A stretch of DNA of 64,000 nt, taken from assembly GCA_036399175.1 (NCBI GenBank), contig DASWNP010000059.1:124001-188000 (forward strand). Direction: 5' to 3'. Source of the DNA: DASWNP01 sp036399175. GTDB lineage: Bacteria > Acidobacteriota > Blastocatellia > Pyrinomonadales > Pyrinomonadaceae. Positions 30,451 to 38,629 of this stretch are shown piece by piece. The stretch's first letter is position 1, and each line of letters opens with the position of its first letter. Below the pieces are notes generated by a model. It saw nothing but the letters and a program-made list of their open reading frames with translations, searched no databases and was not told where the DNA came from. The position numbers and the translations under genes are program-made.

Positions 30451-31773
30451 TTATTGTCCGACGACGCTCGGAAAAATTCTGCTCAGGATGAATAGGAGCG
30501 AAAGCGTCGAGACGACGACGACCGTCAGCCAGGAGAGGATATTATAGACCGCGCCGTTGCGATAATCACCCATTAATTCCCGCCGGTTGACGAGCCGCAG
30601 AATGGCGATGAGCAGGACGGGCAGAAGCAGGCCGTTGATGACCTGCGTGACCAGAAGCACCCTGATGAGCGGCAGACCGGGAAGCATGGCGACCAGTCCG
30701 CCGACGGCGATGAGGAAGGTGAAGATGCCGATGAAAATCGGCGCTTCGCGGAAGCCGCGCGAGATGCCCTTCTCGAAGCCGAGGGCTTCGCTGATGGAGT
30801 AGGCCGTCGCCAGAGGCAGCACTCCTGCCGCCAGCATCGACGCGCCGAAGAGCCCGACGGCGAAGAGCATCTTGGCGTAAGCTCCGGCCAGAGGCTCTAA
30901 GGCGAGCGCGGCCTGCTCGGCGGTCTCGATTTGAATACCGTTGCGATGCAAGGTCGCCGCCGTCGAGACCACGATGAAGAAGGCGGTCAACATCGCAAAG
31001 GTCGTCCCGACCCACACGTCTGCGCGGGCGAGCCCGTAGTCTTCCGAGCGCACGCCCTTCTCGACCACCGACGATTGGACGAAGACCTGCATGTAGGGCG
31101 AGATGGTCGTGCCGATAATGGCGACGATGGTGAAGAGATAACCCGCTTCGAGATTGAACTCGGGACGGCTGAGCCCGCGCCCGACCTCGCCCCAGTCGGG
31201 ACGTGCGAGGAAGGCCGAGATGATGTAGCCGAAGAAGACGAGCGACATCACGAGAAAGACGCGCTCCACTCTTCTGTAAGAGCCTTTGACGACGAGCCAC
31301 CAGATGCCGGCCGCCGCGAGCGGCACGGAGACGTAGCGCGGCACGCCGAAGATTTCCGTCGCCGCCGCTATTCCCGCGAACTCCGAGACCGTCACGCCGC
31401 CGTTGGCTATCAACAGGGCGAGCATGACGAGCGCCGTCCAGCGCACGCCGAACTGCTCACGAATCAAATCCGAGAGCCCCTTGCCCGTCACCGCGCCCAT
31501 CCGCGCGCACGTCTCCTGCACGATGCCGAGACCTATCACGAGCGGAATAATCGTCCAGAGCAGGCGATAACCGTAGGCCGCGCCGACCGAAGCATAAGTT
31601 GCAATTCCGCCCGCGTCGTTACCCGCGTTGGCCGCGATCAGTCCGGGGCCGACCACCGCCAGATACGCAATCAGACCCGTGCGGCGCGCGCTCACCGTCC
31701 GGCGCACACCGCTCGCGCTGCGCCGCCACAAGCGTCGCCCCGCCTCCCGCACGGCTGCGCGCGTCTCGACCAT
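30451..31773 (-). CDS. NRAMP-like divalent metal transporter with altered metal-site motifs
   Basis: 440 residues with 11 hydrophobic helices in the NRAMP/LeuT-fold order. Helix 1 reads VVGPGLIAANAGNDAGGIAT where classical MntH/NRAMP has DPGN. Helix 6 reads IIGTTISPYMQVFVQSS where MPH is expected. Both metal-coordinating elements are therefore changed, including loss of the helix-6 methionine that favours Mn2+ and Fe2+. A shift toward Mg2+ or another hard ion, as in NRAMP-related magnesium transporters, is possible but inferred. The next gene upstream encodes an MgtE-type Mg2+ sensor without a pore, and the two probably form an operon. Confidence 0.85.
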   Translation of the reverse strand: MVETRAAVREAGRRLWRRSASGVRRTVSARRTGLIAYLAVVGPGLIAANAGNDAGGIATYASVGAAYGYRLLWTIIPLVIGLGIVQETCARMGAVTGKGLSDLIREQFGVRWTALVMLALLIANGGVTVSEFAGIAAATEIFGVPRYVSVPLAAAGIWWLVVKGSYRRVERVFLVMSLVFFGYIISAFLARPDWGEVGRGLSRPEFNLEAGYLFTIVAIIGTTISPYMQVFVQSSVVEKGVRSEDYGLARADVWVGTTFAMLTAFFIVVSTAATLHRNGIQIETAEQAALALEPLAGAYAKMLFAVGLFGASMLAAGVLPLATAYSISEALGFEKGISRGFREAPIFIGIFTFLIAVGGLVAMLPGLPLIRVLLVTQVINGLLLPVLLIAILRLVNRRELMGDYRNGAVYNILSWLTVVVVSTLSLLFILSRIFPSVVGQ

Positions 31774-31807
31774 AATCTGGAGGGTCTCCGTCAGTCATAA
31801 AAGTTTA

Positions 31808-31896
31808 AGTCTGGAGTCTGAAGTCTGGAGTCTGGAGTCAGAAAGAGTTCATCAGATGGTATTGCGTTTTGGCTTTAGACTTTAGACTCCAGACTT
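31808..31896. repeat. Heptad hairpin 15 (unit tctggag)
   Basis: Arm 1 is about 31808-31839 and arm 2 about 31874-31896, with a longer, partly T-rich loop. It ends 2 bases from the stop codon of the MgtE-like sensor gene. Confidence 0.85.
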
Positions 31897-31898
31897 AT

Positions 31899-33137
31899 TT
31901 ATCCGAACACTTTCGGCAAGCGTTGCCGCCAACCTTTCGGCAGTAGCATTTCCATCGCGTCGTCAACGGTGACGATGCCGGCGATGTCGCCCGCGTCGTC
32001 TATGACGGGCAGGGCGAGCAGGTTGTACTCGGCGATGCGTTCGGCCACCTCGCGCGCCGAATCGTCGGGGTGCGCGTGCTGAAACTCGTCGCGCATCACG
32101 TCTTCGAGCCGCTCGGAAGGGTCTGCGAGAATCAGGCTTCTGAGGGCGATAACGCCCGAAAGCTTCCAGGAGTTTTCCGCCTCGACGACGTAGAGGTAGT
32201 AAATCATGTTGGGCGTCTCGGCCATCTCGCGTAGACGCGCGAGGGCTTCGCCGACCGTCAAACCTTTGGGGAGCGTGACGAACTCGGTCGTCATCAGTCC
32301 GCCCGCCGTGTTGTCTTCGTAGGGCAGAAGCTCGGCCACGTCGGCCTGCTCCGCGCCCTCCATCAGGCCGAGCAATTCTTCGGCCTTCTCTTCGGGCAAA
32401 TCGCCGAGCACGTCCGCCGCTTCGTCGGGCGACATCCATTCGAGAATGTCTGCGGCGCGCTCTTCGTCCATGTCGCCAATGATGCGCGCCTGCTCGGCTT
32501 CGGGCATCTCTTCCAGTGTCTCGGCGGCGGTCTCATCGTCGAGAGCTTCGACGACCTGCGCGCTCTGGTGATAGGAGAGCGTCTGCGCGAGGCGCGCAAT
32601 CTCGACCGGATGAAGGCGCGCCAGCTTGTCTGCGGAAGACTTCAGTCGGACGGTGGCCGCGTCGGTGGCAAGATAGCCAACGTCAGCCCAGTCGATAACT
32701 TCGACGGGGCGACCCGTGCCGGTCAAAGGCGACGGGGCGAGTCGCCGCCACAAGCCCTGCAAGCTCACGTCCGCGCCCGTGACTCTCCACTCGCCGCCCG
32801 CCGTAATCAACTGCACGTCGTTGACGCGCACGACGCGCTTACCGTCAACGTCGATGAGCTGTTTATCGAGCACGTCGCGCGCGAGCAGGACTTCGCCCTC
32901 GCGTCTCTGGAAGGGAGTGAGGTCGAACTTGTCGGACTTGAGCTGCGCGCCCGTGTCGTTTAAATCGACGATGTTGGCGCGCGGCAGAAAAAAGTCGCGC
33001 CGACCCTGCCGCGCGACCAGCCCCGTCACCGGCGGGTGGTCTTCGCCGAGACGCACGATGACATCCTTAATCGTCGCCCGCCGCTCGCCCTCGCGGTCGC
33101 GCACCGGACGACCCAGCACTCTTGAGAGATACAGCAT
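31899..33137 (-). CDS. PRC-barrel/MgtE N-domain/CBS protein lacking the MgtE channel
   Basis: 412 soluble residues. Residues 1-165 contain two PRC-barrel-like segments (MLYLSRVLGRPVRDREGERR and GKRVVRVNDVQLITAGG). Residues about 168-285 are the acidic MgtE N-domain of helical repeats (AADILEWMSPDEAADVLGDL). Residues about 288-405 are two CBS domains with MTTEFVTLPKGLTVGEAL and ITVDDAMEML-like ends (IVTVDDAMEMLLP). In MgtE these domains close the pore when Mg2+ is bound. Here no transmembrane part follows, so the protein probably acts on the adjacent NRAMP-like transporter. That partnership is inferred from adjacency. Confidence 0.88.
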   Translation of the reverse strand: MLYLSRVLGRPVRDREGERRATIKDVIVRLGEDHPPVTGLVARQGRRDFFLPRANIVDLNDTGAQLKSDKFDLTPFQRREGEVLLARDVLDKQLIDVDGKRVVRVNDVQLITAGGEWRVTGADVSLQGLWRRLAPSPLTGTGRPVEVIDWADVGYLATDAATVRLKSSADKLARLHPVEIARLAQTLSYHQSAQVVEALDDETAAETLEEMPEAEQARIIGDMDEERAADILEWMSPDEAADVLGDLPEEKAEELLGLMEGAEQADVAELLPYEDNTAGGLMTTEFVTLPKGLTVGEALARLREMAETPNMIYYLYVVEAENSWKLSGVIALRSLILADPSERLEDVMRDEFQHAHPDDSAREVAERIAEYNLLALPVIDDAGDIAGIVTVDDAMEMLLPKGWRQRLPKVFG

Positions 33138-33404
33138 TCCAGAGAGACCCGACGCTTACCTTTTGAATTTCTAAGACGGATGATAGCACGCCCTTCAAGC
33201 GCGAGGGCAACGGGTCGGGAAAGTGGAAGATGAAGGCGGTCGTGTACGAGCGTCCGGGGCGACGAAAGAAGAGATTCGTTGCAATTAAGGAGTCTTTATC
33301 CTATGCTCGCCGCCGTCGGTTATCCTATGTTCGTTGGCTATCGGTTGAGTTCGAGTCTGGCGTTTGGAAGCACACCTTTGCGGAGTTCGGAAATTTCATC
33401 CCCT

Positions 33405-33890
33405 ATGTTGATGGCCGGAACGGAATGGATTGTGGACGCGACGGGCTGCGACCCCGTAGCCCTCTGCGACGCGGAGCTTTTGCGCGGCCTGTTCGAGCGC
33501 ATCGTCGAGGATTTGGGGCTGCACGTCGTAGATGCTCGCTGGCATCAGTTCCCGGAGCCGGGCGGCATCACCGGCTTTGCGCTGCTCTCGGAATCGCACC
33601 TTGCCTGCCACACCTACCCGGAGTTCGGGCTGGCGACTATCAATCTCTATTGCTGTCGAGAGCGTGCGGCGTGGGATTGGGAAGGGCAACTTGCGGCGTC
33701 GCTCGGGGCAAGGAGCGTCGCGGTGCGTGTCGTCGAGCGTCCGGCGCAGGGCGTGGCGGAAGAGACGTTGGAAGTTTCGGCCTCGAAGGTGTCGGCGGAT
33801 TCTGTCTCGGAGATGTCGGAGCGTCTGGTTTCAGGGACGGCGGAGGATTCGGTCTCTTCGCCGGCGCTCGAAGGGAGCGGGCGAAGATGA
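33405..33890 (+). CDS. speD: S-adenosylmethionine decarboxylase (SpeD family)
   Basis: 161 residues from the ATG at 33405 (33411 is equally possible). The conserved EWIVDATGCDPVAL start is followed by the self-processing site SESHLACHTYPEFG, in which the Ser before His becomes the pyruvoyl cofactor, and by NLYCCRE with the catalytic Cys. It makes decarboxylated SAM, the aminopropyl donor for polyamines. The last 45 residues are a Ser/Val/Glu tail outside the family. The stop overlaps the next start (ATGA), and a membrane aminopropyltransferase homologue lies four genes downstream. Confidence 0.9.
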   Translation: MLMAGTEWIVDATGCDPVALCDAELLRGLFERIVEDLGLHVVDARWHQFPEPGGITGFALLSESHLACHTYPEFGLATINLYCCRERAAWDWEGQLAASLGARSVAVRVVERPAQGVAEETLEVSASKVSADSVSEMSERLVSGTAEDSVSSPALEGSGRR

Positions 33891-35959
33891 CGGCGCTTGA
33901 AGCGAGCTGCCCGGCGTGCGGTGCGCCGGTCGCGTTCAAGAGCGGGTCGTCGGTGGTGGTCGTCTGCGACTACTGCCACTCGGTCGTGGCGCGAACTGAC
34001 CGAGCGCTCGAAGATTTGGGGCGAGTGGCGGAGGTCATAGAGTCGGGCTCGCCTCTCGCGGTGGGGATGCGCGGCGTCTACCGCGAAGTCGCCTTCGAGC
34101 TGACGGGACGCGCGCAGCTCGCGCACGCGGCGGGCGGATTCTGGGACGAGTGGTACGCGGCCTTCGCAGACGGGCGCTGGGGCTGGCTCGCCGAAGCGCA
34201 GGGACGCTTCTATCTCACCTATCGCCTCTCTTCAAACGTGCAGGTTCCGCCCTTCGAGGCGCTCGAAGCCGGTCGAACGGTGCAGGGGATTCCGGTCGGC
34301 GTGCCGCTCGTCGTCGGCGAGCGAGGCGAAGCGCGGATGGTCGCCGCCGAGGGCGAGATTCCCTACCGGCTCACGCCGGGCAAGACCTACCTTTACGCAG
34401 ACCTCTCAGGACAGGGTGGCACTTTTGCCACGATTGATTACGGCGACGAGCCGCCGACCGTCTACGTCGGGCGAGAAGTAAAGCTCGCGGAGCTTGGCAT
34501 CGTCGATGCGGGTCGGAGGCCGGAGCGCGCGGCGCGAAGGGTCGAAGCGTCGCAGTTGCAGTGTCCGCAATGCGCCGGGCCGCTTGAGCTTCGCGCGCCG
34601 GATAGAACCGAGCGCGTCACCTGCCCGAACTGCGGCTCGCTGCTCGATGTCACGCGAGGGCAGCTTCGCTTTCTCAAGGCGCTGGAGACGAAAGCCTACG
34701 CGCCCTTCATCCCGCTCGGCTCTACGGGCGAGTTCGAGGGACAGAAGATGACGCTCGTCGGCTTCATGGTGCGCAGCGTCGAGTTCGAGGGCACGCGCTA
34801 CTTCTGGGAAGAGTACCTGCTCTACAACCCTTCGGTCGGCTTTCGCTGGCTCGTGCAGAGCGACAGGCATTGGAGCTACGTCGAGGCAGTCCCGCCCGGC
34901 GAGATTCAAACCAACGACACAGACAGCACGAAGGTCTCCTACAAGGGAAAGAAATTCAAAGTCTTTCAGGACGCCGTAGCGCGCGTCGAATACGTGCAGG
35001 GCGAGTTCTACTGGAAGATTGAAGCGGGCGAGCTTGTGCGCGCGGTCGATTACGTCAGGCCGCCGCAGATGTTGTCGAAGGAAGTTTCGGGCGGCGTGTT
35101 GGCACAGAAGCGCGGGGGGATGGAGGCCGAAGAGGTCAACTGGTCGCTCGGCACTTACCTGCCGCTCAAAGAAGTCGGGCGCATCTTCAACGTCGATAAT
35201 CTGCCGCAGCCTTCGACCGTCGCGCCCAACCAGCCTTTCCTGCACAAGAAGGTTTACAAGTACTGGCTGCTCCTCAGTCTCGTGCTCTTCATCGCGGGCT
35301 TCGTCTCTCTCTGCGCGACGGGCGGCGGCAAAGTCTTCGAGCAGACCTACACAGTGCAGTTCAACTCGCCTTCGTCCTTCGGAGGCTTCGGCGCGCAGAC
35401 GACCACGCCCGCACCTTCCGCTTCGACCACCGCCGCCGCGACTCCGACGCCTGCCGCCGAACCCGCCACCCCCGAAGAGGGCGCGCAAATCTACTTCACC
35501 GAGCCCTTCAAGCTCGCCGCGCGCCAGAACATCAGGGTCACGGGCAAAGCCAACGTCGATAACAACTGGCTCTACGTCGAAGGCGATTTGATAAACGAAG
35601 AGACGGGGCTCGTCCAGCAGTTTCAGTTGCCGATTGAATACTACTCGGGCGTCGAAGGCGGCGAGTCTTGGAGCGAGGGCGACCGCGAGCGGAGCACCTA
35701 TCTCTCGGCGCTGCCCGCCGGAACTTACACGATGCGGCTCGAAGCGCAGTGGGAGAAATGGAACAAGCAGGAGCCGCCGCAATTCACAGTGCGCGTCGAG
35801 CAGGGCGTCGCCAACGGCTTCAACTTCCTGCTCGCGCTCATTGCGCTAGCCCTCCCGCCCATCCTCGTCGCCATCAAGCAGTTCAGCTTCGAGCGCCGAC
35901 GCTGGGCCGACAGCGCCTTCAACCCCTACGATTCAAGCGGAGGCTCGGACGATGAATGA
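33887..35959 (+). CDS. DUF4178 zinc-ribbon membrane protein
   Basis: 690 residues from the ATG at 33887, chosen for aagggag 8 bases upstream and the 4-base overlap with speD. The frame is open further upstream, but that stretch is antiphase to speD. Two zinc ribbons (CPACGAP/CDYCHSV and CPQCAGP/CPNCGSL) alternate with two DUF4178-like domains (residues about 45-180 and 265-400). A membrane helix at about 455-475 and a Thr/Pro/Ala linker precede an extracytoplasmic beta domain, and a second helix closes it near 645-665. DUF4178 proteins recur next to DUF350 and spermidine-synthase-like genes, as here. The molecular role is unknown. Confidence 0.85.
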   Translation: MTALEASCPACGAPVAFKSGSSVVVVCDYCHSVVARTDRALEDLGRVAEVIESGSPLAVGMRGVYREVAFELTGRAQLAHAAGGFWDEWYAAFADGRWGWLAEAQGRFYLTYRLSSNVQVPPFEALEAGRTVQGIPVGVPLVVGERGEARMVAAEGEIPYRLTPGKTYLYADLSGQGGTFATIDYGDEPPTVYVGREVKLAELGIVDAGRRPERAARRVEASQLQCPQCAGPLELRAPDRTERVTCPNCGSLLDVTRGQLRFLKALETKAYAPFIPLGSTGEFEGQKMTLVGFMVRSVEFEGTRYFWEEYLLYNPSVGFRWLVQSDRHWSYVEAVPPGEIQTNDTDSTKVSYKGKKFKVFQDAVARVEYVQGEFYWKIEAGELVRAVDYVRPPQMLSKEVSGGVLAQKRGGMEAEEVNWSLGTYLPLKEVGRIFNVDNLPQPSTVAPNQPFLHKKVYKYWLLLSLVLFIAGFVSLCATGGGKVFEQTYTVQFNSPSSFGGFGAQTTTPAPSASTTAAATPTPAAEPATPEEGAQIYFTEPFKLAARQNIRVTGKANVDNNWLYVEGDLINEETGLVQQFQLPIEYYSGVEGGESWSEGDRERSTYLSALPAGTYTMRLEAQWEKWNKQEPPQFTVRVEQGVANGFNFLLALIALALPPILVAIKQFSFERRRWADSAFNPYDSSGGSDDE

Positions 35960-35960
35960 A

Positions 35961-36048
35961 AGTCTAGAGTCTGGAGTCTAAAGTCTAGAGTCAAAAACAA
36001 CTGCTTTTGGTTTTGACTCCAGACTCCAGACTTTAGACTCCTGACTCT
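35961..36048. repeat. Heptad hairpin 16 (units tctggag/tctagag/tctaaag)
   Basis: Arms are about 35961-35992 and 36012-36048. The apex caaaaacaactgcttttggttttg extends the stem. It starts 1 base after the DUF4178 stop codon. Confidence 0.88.
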
Positions 36049-36065
36049 TAATCAAGGTGAATTAG

Positions 36066-36248
36066 ATGCTCAGCAAACTCTATCTTGGCTTGGGAATCGG
36101 CGTCGTGGCGCTGTACCTGACGGCGGCGTGGAGCGGGTGGGAGATTGGCAGCTCGCGCAGGCAGGTTTTGCCGCCCGACGTGCGCAATTCGCCGGGCGGT
36201 TATCGCTCGTTTCATTTCTGGCATACAGGTTATCGTGGAGGAAAGTGA
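36066..36248 (+). CDS. Small membrane protein of the polyamine-like cluster (60 aa)
   Basis: 60 residues. One N-terminal helix (LYLGLGIGVVALYLTAAWSG) is followed by an Arg/Pro-rich tail ending SPGGYRSFHFWHTGYRGGK. The aromatic/Gly tail and its fixed place between DUF4178 and DUF350 suggest a genuine conserved small component. Its TGA overlaps the DUF350 ATG (TGATG). Ribosome-binding site: caaggtgaattagATG. Function unknown. Confidence 0.75.
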   Translation: MLSKLYLGLGIGVVALYLTAAWSGWEIGSSRRQVLPPDVRNSPGGYRSFHFWHTGYRGGK

Positions 36249-36544
36249 TGTTGATTGAAACAGTCGCCCTGCACTCGTCGGCGCTCGCTTCGACGCTCTT
36301 GAACGCGGCTACCCTCGCGTTCGCCGTGCCGTTAGAGCAACTGATGCCGCTCGTCGTGACGACGCTCGTCTTCGCCCTCATCGGCATCGTGCTCTTTGCG
36401 CTCGCCTTCTGGATTATCGTCAAGGCTACGCCCTTCTCGGTGCGCAAGGAGCTGGAAGACGACCAGAACTCGGCGCTGGCGATTGTTATCGCCGCCGTCA
36501 TCCTCGGCATCGCCATCATCGTCGCCGCCGCCATTCACGGGTAG
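36248..36544 (+). CDS. DUF350 membrane protein (YjfL-like, single unit)
   Basis: 98 residues from the ATG at 36248 (ggaggaaagtgATG, strong site and 1-base overlap with the previous gene). Three hydrophobic segments are visible; the second and third (VTTLVFALIGIVLFALAFWI and AIVIAAVILGIAIIVAAAI) form one DUF350 unit around PFSVRKELEDDQNSA. Many DUF350 proteins have two such units; this has one. The family is associated with polyamine-like and envelope-stress loci. Its molecular function is not known. Confidence 0.85.
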   Translation: MLIETVALHSSALASTLLNAATLAFAVPLEQLMPLVVTTLVFALIGIVLFALAFWIIVKATPFSVRKELEDDQNSALAIVIAAVILGIAIIVAAAIHG

Positions 36545-36560
36545 AAAAGCAAGTCGGAAC

Positions 36561-36631
36561 AATGAACGCGAAACGATGAATGAAAGACATTCTGTTTTTA
36601 GTTCATCGTTCATCGTTCATCGTTCATCGTT
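36561..36631. repeat. Heptad hairpin 17 (unit gttcatc/gatgaac)
   Basis: Arm 1 is 36561-36581 and arm 2 is 36601-36631, the latter with four gttcatc units. The apex is gaaagacattctgttttta. Arm 2 ends 3 bases before the next ATG. Confidence 0.85.
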
Positions 36632-36634
36632 TCT

Positions 36635-38152
36635 ATGAATCGCACTCCGATTCTTTTCCTCAACGTGCTGGTCATCGCCACGTGTGGGCTCATCTACGAG
36701 CTTTTGGCGGGCACGCTCGCCAGCTACGTGCTTGGCGATTCGGTCACGCAGTTTTCCCTCATCATCGGCATCTATCTCTTCGCCCTCGGCGCGGGCGCGT
36801 GGCTCTCGCGCTTCATCGACAGGGAGCTTGCGCGCCGTTTCATCGACGTTGAGCTGGGCGTCGCCATCCTCGGCGGAGCTTCCGCGCCGCTCCTGTTTCT
36901 GAGCTTCGCGCACCTCGGTTATTTTCAGGTCATTCTCTACTCGATTGTCTTCGCCATCGGCACGCTCGTCGGCTTAGAGATTCCGCTCCTGATGCGGATA
37001 CTAAAGGACAATCTCGATTTCAAAGAGCTTGTCTCGCGCGTGCTGGCCTTCGACTACGTGGGCGCACTGGCCGCGTCGCTGCTGTTTCCAATCTTCCTCG
37101 TCCCGAAGCTTGGGCTGGTGCGCACCTCGCTCGTCTTCGGGATGCTCAACGCGGCGGTCGGCCTCTGGGGCACATGGCTCATGCGCCCGCTCATCAAGGG
37201 CAGCGTCGCGGGCTTGCGCGTGCGCGCCGTGCTAGTCATGGCGCTGCTTCTCGTAGGCATCGTCAAGGCCGAATCGCTCACGTCTCTGGCCGAAGACGCG
37301 ATGTTTGCGGACGACATCGTCTACGCGCGCACCACACACTACCAGCGCATCGTCGTCACACGCGGGCGCGCGGGCTTCCAGCTTTTCCTCAACGGCAACC
37401 TACAGTTCAGCTCGACCGACGAATACCGCTATCACGAAGCGCTCGTTCATCCGGCCTTGATGCTCGCCTCCGAAGGGGGACGCGCGCCGCGCCGCGTCGT
37501 CGTGCTCGGCGGCGGCGACGGCCTCGCGCTCCGGGAGATTCTCAAATATCCTTCGGTGGAATCCGTCACCGTAGTCGATTTAGACCACGACATGACCGAG
37601 CTTTCCAGACGTTTTCCCCCGCTCGCCGAGTTGAACGCTCGCGCCTTCGACGACCCGCGCGTCCGAGTTATCAACCAAGACGCGATGATTTGGCTTGAAG
37701 AACCCGTCGAGCCCTTCGACGCCGCCGTCATAGATTTTCCAGACCCGAACTCCTTCGCCCTCGGCAAGCTCTACACGACGCGCTTCTACCGTCTGCTCAA
37801 AGAACGCCTCACGCCCGACGCCGCCGTCAGCATCCAATGCACCTCGCCACTCTTCGCGCGCGCATCCTACTGGTGCATCGTCAAGACCATCGAAGCCGCA
37901 GGCTTCCACGTCCGCCCTTACCAGACCGCCGTCCCCTCCTTCGGCATCTGGGGCTTCGCCCTCGCCCGCCGCACCTCTTTCGACACGCCCGCGAAAGCTC
38001 CCGCCCTCGCGCTCCGTTTCCTCGACGACCAGTCGATGTCCGCCATGTTCACGCTCTCGGCAGACCTCGCGCCCGTGCCCGTCGAAATCAACCGGCTCGA
38101 CAATCAGGCGCTCGTCCGCTACTACGAATCCGAGTGGAGAAGATACGAATAA
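36635..38152 (+). CDS. Membrane-anchored spermidine synthase-like aminopropyltransferase
   Basis: 505 residues. Six to seven transmembrane helices occupy residues 1-215. A SpeE-type Rossmann domain follows, with VVVLGGGDGLALREIL (the SAM-binding GGGDG, about residue 288), VTVVDLDHDMTELSR and the catalytic DFPDPNSFALGKLYT. SpeE transfers the aminopropyl group of decarboxylated SAM to an amine. With SpeD in the same operon the donor is available locally, and the membrane anchor suggests a membrane or periplasm-facing acceptor, which is inference. The frame ends at the edge of the 9-mer inverted repeat 38153-38621. Confidence 0.9.
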   Translation: MNRTPILFLNVLVIATCGLIYELLAGTLASYVLGDSVTQFSLIIGIYLFALGAGAWLSRFIDRELARRFIDVELGVAILGGASAPLLFLSFAHLGYFQVILYSIVFAIGTLVGLEIPLLMRILKDNLDFKELVSRVLAFDYVGALAASLLFPIFLVPKLGLVRTSLVFGMLNAAVGLWGTWLMRPLIKGSVAGLRVRAVLVMALLLVGIVKAESLTSLAEDAMFADDIVYARTTHYQRIVVTRGRAGFQLFLNGNLQFSSTDEYRYHEALVHPALMLASEGGRAPRRVVVLGGGDGLALREILKYPSVESVTVVDLDHDMTELSRRFPPLAELNARAFDDPRVRVINQDAMIWLEEPVEPFDAAVIDFPDPNSFALGKLYTTRFYRLLKERLTPDAAVSIQCTSPLFARASYWCIVKTIEAAGFHVRPYQTAVPSFGIWGFALARRTSFDTPAKAPALALRFLDDQSMSAMFTLSADLAPVPVEINRLDNQALVRYYESEWRRYE

Positions 38153-38621
38153 TTAACAGGGATAGACAGGATAAAATAGAAATGTGATTCGCTTAGAAAA
38201 AGATGTTATATGAAGAGCTAACAGCTAAAGCGTTGGAAGCATGCTTTGAAGTTGCTGGAGAACTTGGAGCAGGTTATCTCGAATCTGTTTATGAGAAGGC
38301 ATTGCTTATCGCTCTGCATCAGAAAGGACTCGAAGCAAAAGCTCAGTTTCCATTATCCGTTAAGTTTCGAGGCCAGACAGTGGGCGAGTTTTACGCTGAT
38401 GTTCTGCTCGAAGGCAAAGTCATTTTGGAACTCAAAGCAGTCAGAGCACTAACGCCGGAACATCAAGCGCAGCTTATTAATTACCTGAAGGCGACGGGCA
38501 TTGAAATTGGCTTGCTCGTTAATTTCGGGAACCCACGACTTGAATACAGAAGACTTCACCGATAGACGTGAACTCGGAATTTCTCTTTCTTATCCTGTCT
38601 ATCCTGTCCATCCCTGTTTAA
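38153..38621. repeat. 9-mer inverted repeat enclosing the GxxExxY gene (element 18)
   Basis: Left arm about 38153-38183 (ttaacagggatagacaggat, continuing); right arm about 38579-38621 (tatcctgtc units then catccctgttta). The arms are built of degenerate 9-mers, as in 4803-4935 and 52017-52165. Here the loop is 395 bases and contains the whole GxxExxY gene, which is far less GC-rich than its neighbours. The left arm touches the stop codon of the upstream gene. Confidence 0.85.
38203..38565 (+). CDS. GxxExxY family protein (PD-(D/E)XK nuclease-like)
   Basis: 120 residues, normal length for the family. The name motif is GAGYLESVYEKAL (residues about 22-34). The fold of PD-(D/E)XK nucleases is supported by FYADVLLEGKVILELKAVRA (Asp then Glu-x-Lys, about residues 64-83) and the following helix with HQAQLINYLKATG. 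Activity is not established for the family. Codon use is AT-rich (agctaacagctaaagcg at the start), unlike the rest of the window, which points to transfer. It sits inside a 9-mer inverted repeat and splits an otherwise continuous cluster, so it may be the cargo or the agent of a mobile hairpin element. Confidence 0.9.
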   Translation: MLYEELTAKALEACFEVAGELGAGYLESVYEKALLIALHQKGLEAKAQFPLSVKFRGQTVGEFYADVLLEGKVILELKAVRALTPEHQAQLINYLKATGIEIGLLVNFGNPRLEYRRLHR

Positions 38622-38629
38622 AATTTCTT

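Noticed and set aside
33230..33886. Extension of the DUF4178 gene upstream to 33230
   Set aside because: The region is coding for SpeD in another frame; ATG 33887 has a strong ribosome-binding site and the ATGA overlap typical of coupled genes.
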